NCBI GenBank assembly: GCA_012931725.1
Contig: CM022951.1
Coordinates: 9,490,083 to 9,554,082, forward strand
Source: Litsea cubeba
Taxonomy: Eukaryota; Streptophyta; Magnoliopsida; Laurales; Lauraceae
Reading direction: 5' to 3'
DNA: 64,000 nt
Under the pieces are notes generated by a model. It was not told where the DNA came from. It was given only the letters and a program-made list of their open reading frames with translations, and ran no database searches. Below are positions 35,501 through 44,500 of the stretch, piece after piece (position 1 is the stretch's first letter; the number at the start of each line of letters is the position of its first letter). The translations under genes and the position numbers were made by a program.

Positions 35501-38500
35501 AATATGTATTGCTTGGATTGTATGAATGGAAGTCTCTATTCTCTCCGTCTTGCCCGTCACAAAGATCATAGAACAATGCAGGTGTAATTGATTTTTGTTT
35601 TTTTGGGGTCATTCACACATTTGGGCATGTTCTTATCTTCACCAATGTAATGAATTTATAATCCTTTCCCTTTTTTTCTCAGTTGACTTGTGTTTCATCT
35701 AGGGAATGTTTAGATTGCTCTTCTGATAGTAGTTTTATTTTATGATTCCTTGTTCGGTTTTTTAGATGAGGCAAATTAGAGGAGAGATTGTTGTTGTTGC
35801 TAAGGCAGATGGGTATTCTCTCTCTCTCTCTCCCCCCCCCCCTCCTTTTTGTTTCTCTTTCTCTACTTCCTCATTGACAATTGATGCTACTTGTGAAAGC
35901 TGTCATCTTTTTTATTTCTGTTCTTCTGAAAAATTCATAGGTCTGTTGTTTTTGAGATGGGAAAGACCAAAGTGATTGCTGCAGTCTATGGGCCCAGAGA
36001 GGTTAGAACTTAGAAATCTCTTTCCTACTTAAGACCCACTTCTCCATACCCTCACACCTTTATGGATCTTGCACTATCTAGTAGTTTACTCATTACTTTG
36101 ATTTTAGTTGTTGCATCGGCAATTATTGCAGTAGAAGTAATGGACCTGGATTAGGCTCTTTAGTATGGAATTATTCTTGTAAGCAGGGCTTATGCAATGA
36201 ATTGGTGGAAACTTAGGTCGTAAACTCACTGTCCATACCATATCCATGCTGTATATGGTCATCATAGGTTGTTACTTGTTAGGCATTAATATTTATGTTT
36301 TTAACTTCATATGTTTATAAACATGGCTATATGAGAAACTAAGTTTCATTTTATCTGGTTGGGGCACTCTGGCTCCATAATAGATATGCATAAACATATG
36401 CTTTCTGTGTATGAAGAACCTTTACTTTATTAGCTGTATGTGTGCCTCTGATTCACCTTGCCTTGCAGTGGTATATATGCTTTATTCATGTTTCCTTATT
36501 AAAGTCTATCATGACTAATAAAATAGTAAAGCTCATTAATTCGACCCTTCAGATTGATAGGATAAGGATAAACTCTTGAATCATGATGACGGTAATGATG
36601 ATGATGTTATTTAAAGTCTTATATGGGGGGGGTCATTGTTGGTGGCATTTGCTGATCATAGTATGTGTTTTTATTGTAGAAGAAGGTAGTTCATGGGACA
36701 TGGTTAGTGAAACTGATTTATGGGAAGGATATATTGATGGTGATAATGAATCAGATCAAGATGGTTATGTTCTTGTTGGACAAGAAGATATAGTGGATGG
36801 TATTGCATGCTTCATGGCGGCATATCTATTGTCATTAAAACAAAGTAAGGTTATGTAATGTTTTCCTTTTTCCTCCTCACCTCGAAGCTTTTGTTAGAGT
36901 AAGTCTTTCCTTTTCAGAAGAATTAATTGCGTAATCTATTACATTGGTAGTTGATGCCAATAATCACTAGGATGATTTCAGCATTTTGCCTTTGGATGTT
37001 TTGGCTGTGCATCCACTTGTTAAAAATTAGATTTCTCAGTGGTAGTGGTGGGTTGTTTTTATAAACAGTTAATCATAGGTTTATATATTGTTGTTTGTTA
37101 AAATTTGGTAGAATTTTTTTTCTGGTTGGAAATGCTAGTCGAATTTTCTTTCATGTCATGTAATGCTCTTACATAATTACATTGGGAGTTGATGCCCATA
37201 TTCAGTTAATCACTAGGATCATTTCATCATTTTGCCTTCTGATGCATTGGTGGTGCACCCTCTCATTTTGCCTTCTGATGCCTTATATAGATTGCATCTG
37301 CTGTGTATGTTTGTTTATATTCTCATCCTAGTTTCAAATGCCAGTGCACCACTGAGTTGCATGAGTCATATATGCTTGGTTAGTACTGGCACTGGTACAA
37401 CTTGACTGAGTTGACTTGGGGCTGATATGGATTTGATTCCGTGTGGTAGTCTGTGTTATTTGGCTAGTGTTTTGGTGGGTGTGCAGGTGGGTGTGTGCAC
37501 GGTAGTACTATATTATGTCAAGCAGAATAGTTTGTTGATATATTGTCATCTTGTATATGTACAATGCACAGCCCAATCTTTTGTTCTGATTTGGTTTATG
37601 CTATGCTTTCCTCTGCTCTCTCACTCTCTTTTTTGAACAGGTGTATAGAACTTGCTGACACTCCAATTCATTGATTTGAGGTACATCTTAATGGGTCTTA
37701 GATTCCTACTAGATCTGACTTCTTTTGGTTAAAGATTACAAAATTACAAATTACATTAATATTATACAACACTCTCTAATTCTTAAGCTCTAAAGAAGTC
37801 CTGATATAGATACCAAAATATTCTCAAACCATAAACTTGGATCCTTACTAACCTGGATGAACTTACTAAGCTAAAATACAAGACATGACCCAATAATAAG
37901 AATGGAATCCTCATAATTTAGAACAATGGATGTTGGGTCGGTCTTGATAAGGCCTCAAAGTTGTCATCCTCCTTACCTACCAGACAAAGAAGCCCAATGA
38001 GGGTCAAGTTTTGAAGGAGCTAAAATTTCAAACAGTATTAAATTTAGGTGGGTGGATTGGAGAGGGGCATTGATATTAGGCCAAGGGGGCCTTAGGCTTA
38101 GACACTTTTTAATCTAGGATTGGCCAGGCTCGATTCCACTTGAACTAGTTGGGTTATGCCATCCCAATGATCAATTGGATGGGAAAGCCGAATGAGGGTC
38201 AAATTTTGCATGATCAATTTTGAGGCCAAACAGAATTAAATTAGCTAGTATAAAATTTAGGCAGTTGGAAGTTGGAGAGGGGCCTTAATTGATCATAGGG
38301 AGGCCAGGTAGGCCATATAGGCTTGCACCATTCTTAATCTAGCTAGGAATGGCCTGGCTTTATTGTGCCTAACCTAGGTCTGTTATCCCTCAAGTTGATT
38401 CTTGACTGGTTGACTTATCAACTGAGTCAACTCTGACAGTGGTTTTTAGACCATGCCCGGGACCAGAGAATATGCCAATAGACCTGTAGCCAAAAGAAAG

Positions 38501-41500
38501 TCGGGCCATCCAACTTGAAAGCAGAGCATCACAGGACTTTGATGGTTTGATCTTGTGGTGAGGAGAAAGTGGTGGAATCATAAATCCAGTGTGATTATCT
38601 GTCTGCTTGTAAGGAATGTAGGATATGGAATTTCCTTTTTTTTTGGGTGTGTGTGGTGGGTGTTGGGTAGGGGATTTCCTTGCATTTTTTAGAATGGATT
38701 GTGTTATATATTGTGTAGAAGATTGGATCCTAGAGTTCTATTGACAAGAGATGCATGTGTGTGTTGATGTTGAAAACAATCTAATTAATGATGAGCACAA
38801 GATGCATGTTTAAAACATTTTCTATGGGAGATTTTAAAACCTTTTCTTTTATTGCCTATGTTGGATATGGAATAGTGAGGGTGGAGATTGGACAAGCATT
38901 TTCTTGGCTTAGACAATCCTCATAATTTCTTTTCTCACCTTTTAACACGATGTTTTAAAGTTCAATGATATGAACTTTGGTAACCCATTTCATCAATTAT
39001 GAAGTACTTTTGTCCACATGGATAGTTCTAGCTTCTAAGTATATACTTTTGTTGCATCCGTTCATAATCCTTTTCAAGAAGTACTTTTGTCCAATTTATT
39101 ATCCTGTATTCAGTGTAAAGCCATATTATTGTAATTTGTAAGAGCTATTTGCCATGCTGCCTTTTTGGTTTTACCTTGAGTTCGTTTTGTCTTAGTGTGA
39201 TAGGTTGATGTGTTTTTCCTTGCACTCAAGGCCACAAACAAAAGCAAAATCATGTTAAGTTGGGTCCCCTTTTATTAAAACTTTTTTGCTCCAGATTGTT
39301 GCATTCTATGTGTTTCACTTCCAAATTGGGAAGAAAACAACCAATCTTCTATTGATAATAGGAGCAACCAAATGTTCTGCTAGATTTTCAATTTTCTATA
39401 TAGTGTGGTATGCTAGTGAATCACTGAATTGTAATATGAACTTTGAACTATGAGAGCTTTCCCTTTATGGTTTTTTTTTATGCTTGATACCTGCCAATGT
39501 AATTTTTGTCAGTTTTCTAGTAGTATATTAGGAATCAATTAGTTTGCAATGACATTAGATTGGGAATGTAAAGCCTGTTTGGTTTTTGACCGGATGTTTG
39601 GACTTGGGTCCAGCCCAAAAACCCGAGTCTAACCCAGAACCAGCCTTTTAGTTATCTACCCATGACACCCCTTTGTCAGGCCAGGTCAAGTTGCATCACA
39701 TTTAGTGAAGGTCCAGACTATTTAGTTACTCTGAAAACTAAGACCAAATCCTTAGTCTGGCTAGCCCACTCACAGGACATCATTTTCACATCACCAATTG
39801 TACAGCTTGAATGCTTGCTCAAGGAGACAGAAGACAATGAGGCTGTCATTTCCAAGCGGAGGACCTATAAATTTTGTGTCTAACCTTTCTGGCCCACTTA
39901 CATGTGCCTGTGTGTGTTGGAAAGAAGAGAGAGATATAGGCCTCTATATAACACTGCTTCGATGCAGGATCCAAAGAGTTGCCAGAAGTATGAATCTCTG
40001 TCATGTACATGGAAACTGAAAAATATGATATCACTGGTGAGCCACCACCCTAGAGAAGGCCCAGTCTAAGAGGCGCCGCGACAGGACAATCATAACCATG
40101 TATTTGTCTATGGTCTTAATAGTTTTGCCTGTCAAATGTGTACTATTGGTCAAGTTTTGTGCTCAGCTTCCATTATCAAAGTGTTTCAGATAGGCACTGG
40201 AGTCAATCAGTCAAGTCATTTGAAATCTAAGCTATGACCCATGCAGATAATGGCCCACTGAAGTGAAAGTTCAGATCACCTTATAAAACTTATACATATG
40301 ATGGAGTAGGTGGGAAAGGTCAATGATCTTCCCCTAACACAAGTTTCTCCTGGATGTGCAGTTGCAGTGGGAGTTGTTAGAACAAAGATAATCCCACCAA
40401 GGTTGGCCAGATCAGTCACTTACTTCAATAGCTAGCTTCTTTTCCTTTATTTTCTAAACATAGGGCTCTTAAATATCTTCTAAGCCAGTTGGGAAGAGAA
40501 GAAAATAATCAAATTTGGAGAATTAATTATTGGTACTTAATAGAATGAGGTTTGTTGAATATCATATCAAAAGACTCAAAAGCCATGCATTTGAATGTGA
40601 CCCGGCAGACACCCCACTTTCCCACAGAAACAACATAATTGGACTACTCTATTGGCTATCATCTAAAGATCTTGTTTTCTTGATAACATCTTGTTTACCA
40701 GTAAAGAGTGCTTCATGTCTAATAACATATTTGTTTGAACTATTCAAGAAATATTAGCTAATATTCGAGTCTTGCTAACCATTCAGAAAAATTGTAGATA
40801 ATAATTGGTGTTTACTTTGGATGGCTTTATATGTATATAATGCTGATAATTGCTGTATTTGGTACTTAGGTTTGGACTCTTTGGTATAGAGGTTGCCAGG
40901 GTGCTTGGTAGTGGTCTTGTACCAGGTACATTTGTTTTCTTTTACATGTTTTATATTCGTTTTCATTTTCATTTATTTGTTAGTGGTTTATTTGTTCCTT
41001 TTAGATGCCTTCTTTAAATACTCTTTATTTCTATCCCTCTTTCCATTCGATTCCTTTGGTTTATTCAGTGCATCTCTTGGGCACTTGCCTTTGGAAGAAG
41101 GGGTTGGACTTGGGGTGGGCTTAGGATTTGGGTTGGGTGTGGGGTTATTGCATGGGCAAGGCTTGTTATGGGCAGTTACAACTACGAAGAAGAGAAGATT
41201 GAGAGAGAGGAAAAGAGCAGTGGATGATGAGCTCTTCGGGGCCATCTCCAAACACTTGTGGTCTAAGTACTAGTAGTAGAGTGTTTTGTTGTGTGGAGGT
41301 TAGAGATGCAGAGTGGTATTTATAGAGTAAGATTTGCAAATGGCAGCAAAGTTGAAACAGTGCCCACGTGAACTTGGCTGTTTAGGCGGCAAAGCGAGCT
41401 ATATCCTAATTCCAACCATTGGATTGATGTGAGGTAATGTCTCAATCACTTTTATTCTTTATTCGGGGGAGAACATGGTTTAGGACTTAGTACACAGTTT

Positions 41501-44500
41501 GTTTAATCACAAGGTTGTGGATTTATTTTCTTGGCTTAGACAATCCTCATAATTTCTTTTCTCACCTTTTAACACGATGTTTTTAAGTTCAATGATATGA
41601 ACTTTGCTAACCCATTTCATCAATTATGAAATACTTTTGTCCACATGGATAGTTCTAGCTTCTAAGTATATACTTTTGTTGCATCCGTCATAATCCTTTT
41701 CAAGAAGTACTTTTGTCCACATGGATACTGAGACAACTTGAAAAAATTGCTAGTAGTTTCTATTATTTTTACGGCTGTATTAGTTGTTTTTACTTTTGTC
41801 CACACTATCAACTTGTTCTCTTTGGTTTTTTGTTTTTACTTTGTTCTTCACTTACATTCTTATAACAATTTTTATTTTGTTTTTCCCTCAGTTCTTAATG
41901 CCAGATATTTTACTGGATTCATCGTTGCCCAGTTCTTCCCATAGTTTCTGATGTTTAAGACCATGGATTCTTGCAGAAGGTGCCTTGAGATTACCAAGTC
42001 TGGTATGTGGCAGATCTTAGTAGTCTTTTTTAGTTTACTCATGCTTTTGTGATTTATTCTTCTTCCATAAATGAGGACTTTTACTACATAACAGAGCATA
42101 GTTTGTATAGATGCCCTTCCAATCCAGAGAGAACAAATTGGCAGGGAAAATACTACAAATTTTGATCCTAATAGTCTGGCTTCAGGAATTTGGACATCTG
42201 AAGATGTGTGGATGGTTATTACTGTTTGTTTCCATTTGGTGGCACAAGTTCTACATTTAAAGATTCTTTTCATTTTGAGACCGTGCTTTGATGGGACCCG
42301 CACGGGATAATGGCCCTTTACATGTTCACTATACATTTAAGGATAATGGCCCATTATTGATTACAAGACTCATTACTGCTTTAGAATTATCTTTGTTTCT
42401 GAAAAGGCCAGGACCAACTTCCCTTTTTATTGTTTTGTATCTTGTAATGAGAATGTTGTTTTTGAAATAATGACATGGTGTTGGATATAAAAATGAATGA
42501 ACATAAGTTTTTTTGGTGCATCTTTCTAGTGTGTTGGGGCATTGAAGTGCTATGGTTAAATGGTGTATGACTGATGACGTAGTGGTGAATGACTTTGTAG
42601 TGTTTTGGGGCATTGAGTTGTTTATATGAAGTGTTTTTTTTGTCATGTACAGGTACTAGCAGGTTGTAAAAAAAAATTACATGTCACACGTACAGGGGAG
42701 AACTATGCCGAAATTTCGAGAAATCTTTCCAGGTACATCCCATGATTTTTGGAGGCATTATGCATGTAGTTCTCAATACATGATTTTGTCTTTCTTGCTT
42801 TAGTTTAACTTAGCTTGTTAAGTTGTACAGTACATGGAAGTGAATGAACTACCTATACTATACTATGCATGTGTATATATGTACATAGAAATTAATTTAT
42901 TTATATATATACAAAGGTTTTTGTGTTTAGATGTTAGTATTTTGAGGTATATTGCAGGTTTTTTTATCGTGGTACAGCAGGTTCTTTTGATATTAAAAAA
43001 ATAAATAAATTGTGAAATTATATCGGTTTTTAATGAAACCGATATAACAAACAAATTACATATTTTTATATCGGTTATTCTTACTCAATTATATCGGTTA
43101 TAATTTAACCGATATAATAAACAATATGAAACCGATATAACAAACCAATTACGTATTTTTTATATCGGTTATTCTTAATCAATTATATCGGTTACTATGA
43201 AACCGATATAAAAAACCATATGAAACCGATATAACATATATTAATTATGTCGGTTTGGCTATAAGTTATATCGGTTTTACAATAATTTATGATATAAATA
43301 CATATGATATTACATCGCTTTAGGCTTAACCGATATGAAATATTATACTTATTATATCGGTTTCGTTTATCTTTTATATCGGGGGGTACTTATATCGGTT
43401 TGAAATTCACTCAAAAACCGATATAATAGGTCTTTTATATCGGTTTTTAGCCGATATAAAAACCCTTTTTTCTAGTAGTGCCGGTTCGGCGCTAGTGGCC
43501 CGGTGCTGCCTCACTTCGGCCAAACCCCCCGTCCTGGTAGCCGGGGGTGAGCTTGGTGCCACGTGGATGGCACACGGACGGAACGTGAAAGTGCTTAGTC
43601 TCATCTGATGGCTGTGATTAGCGTAATACTGGGTTTCTGAAAATCTCCCCACACACAGTCAATCCATGGTTGCATATGTTCATCTAACTACGGGCTGTTT
43701 GGAACTATATCACTAGAGTTCTATAAAAAGTTCTAAGAAGGAAGTAAAAAACGAAAAAAAAAAAAAAGTCACTGATGAAATTGCATACCAAGTTCTGAAG
43801 CTGGAACTCTCAAGTAGAGATCTTGCCCACTATTTAAAATCTGTTTAAGATCAATCAGATCACTAGCCCATCGAATGCATCCACTTCCTGATGCGATATC
43901 AGCACTTGCATAAGCCACACAAGAACAGTTGTTCAAACACTCGACTCTGCATTCCTCCAGGCTCATACTACTGTTCACAAAGGCTTGCAATGAGTCGGGC
44001 AATTTCATCTCAGTGAGCTTCAAAAACCCATCTCCACTGCACTCCAATTGGGCCTTTCGAGTGCACCCGGTGGATGCGACTCCCAGAGACCACTCTTCGG
44101 GTGTCTTGGGCTCGAATCCTTTCACACAGCGGCAAACTGGTGAACTGTTGACATTGCATATTCCATAAGGACCGCACTTGGAGTATTCATCACATGGGTC
44201 TTCCGGCGCCCACCAGTAGGGTTTCCAGATGCTGTCACTGGACTGTAGATCCCATGTATAGCGCTGGATATGGCCTGTTCGATTTACCATGAACCTCGAA
44301 ATCATAGAGCTGTTGAGCAATTCATATGTGTAATAAACCTCATCCGGGGTATTCACACAGTAAAAACCGAAGACGGAGTTGGGCTTCATTTCAGGCATTC
44401 CACTGAATCGAAGACCATTCCATGGTCCAGTTCGATACATGAGCTGAGATTGGAACCGTAAGAGCAATTGTGGCAATCCATTTCGATCCATCTTGATATT

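Larger units (their letters stand above)
34246..43480. mobile_element. CACTA (En/Spm-type) element carrying host gene fragments, no transposase
   Basis: Termini CACTACTAGAAAAAAG and its inverse CTTTTTTCTAGTAGTG, with a 3-bp target duplication CCG (34243-34245 and 43481-43483), define the element. Both ends hold dense arrays of TATATCGGTT in both orientations, the expected subterminal transposase-binding repeats. No TNP2 or TNPA-type frame is present in 9.2 kb. The interior carries pieces of several unrelated cellular genes, making it a non-autonomous gene-capturing element. It inserted into the E4 solo LTR, so it is younger than that LTR. Confidence 0.93.
33476..43655 (-). mobile_element. E4: solo LTR of the E3 family, split by a CACTA element
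   Basis: The parts 33476-34245 and 43481-43655 together make one LTR closely similar to the E3 LTRs, including GTAGGTGCAGAAAATAATG at the left and AATCTCCCCACACA at the right. Target duplications CAGTC (33471-33475 and 43656-43660) prove it is a complete solo LTR, formed by recombination between the two LTRs of a former full element. Its minus-strand TATA box is at about 33741-33750. Confidence 0.92.
9712..43788 (-). other. Intron 1 of the kinase gene (34,077 bp)
   Basis: The donor is at 43788-43787 and the acceptor at 9713-9712; exon phases on either side match. Four LTR insertions with target duplications GGGGT, CTTTA, CCTGT and CAGTC occupy about 30.7 kb. The remaining pieces (9712-11217, 15039-15585, 19510-19894, 32640-33475, 43661-43788) sum to about 3.4 kb and are non-coding AT-rich DNA in which I recognise nothing. 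Confidence 0.85.
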
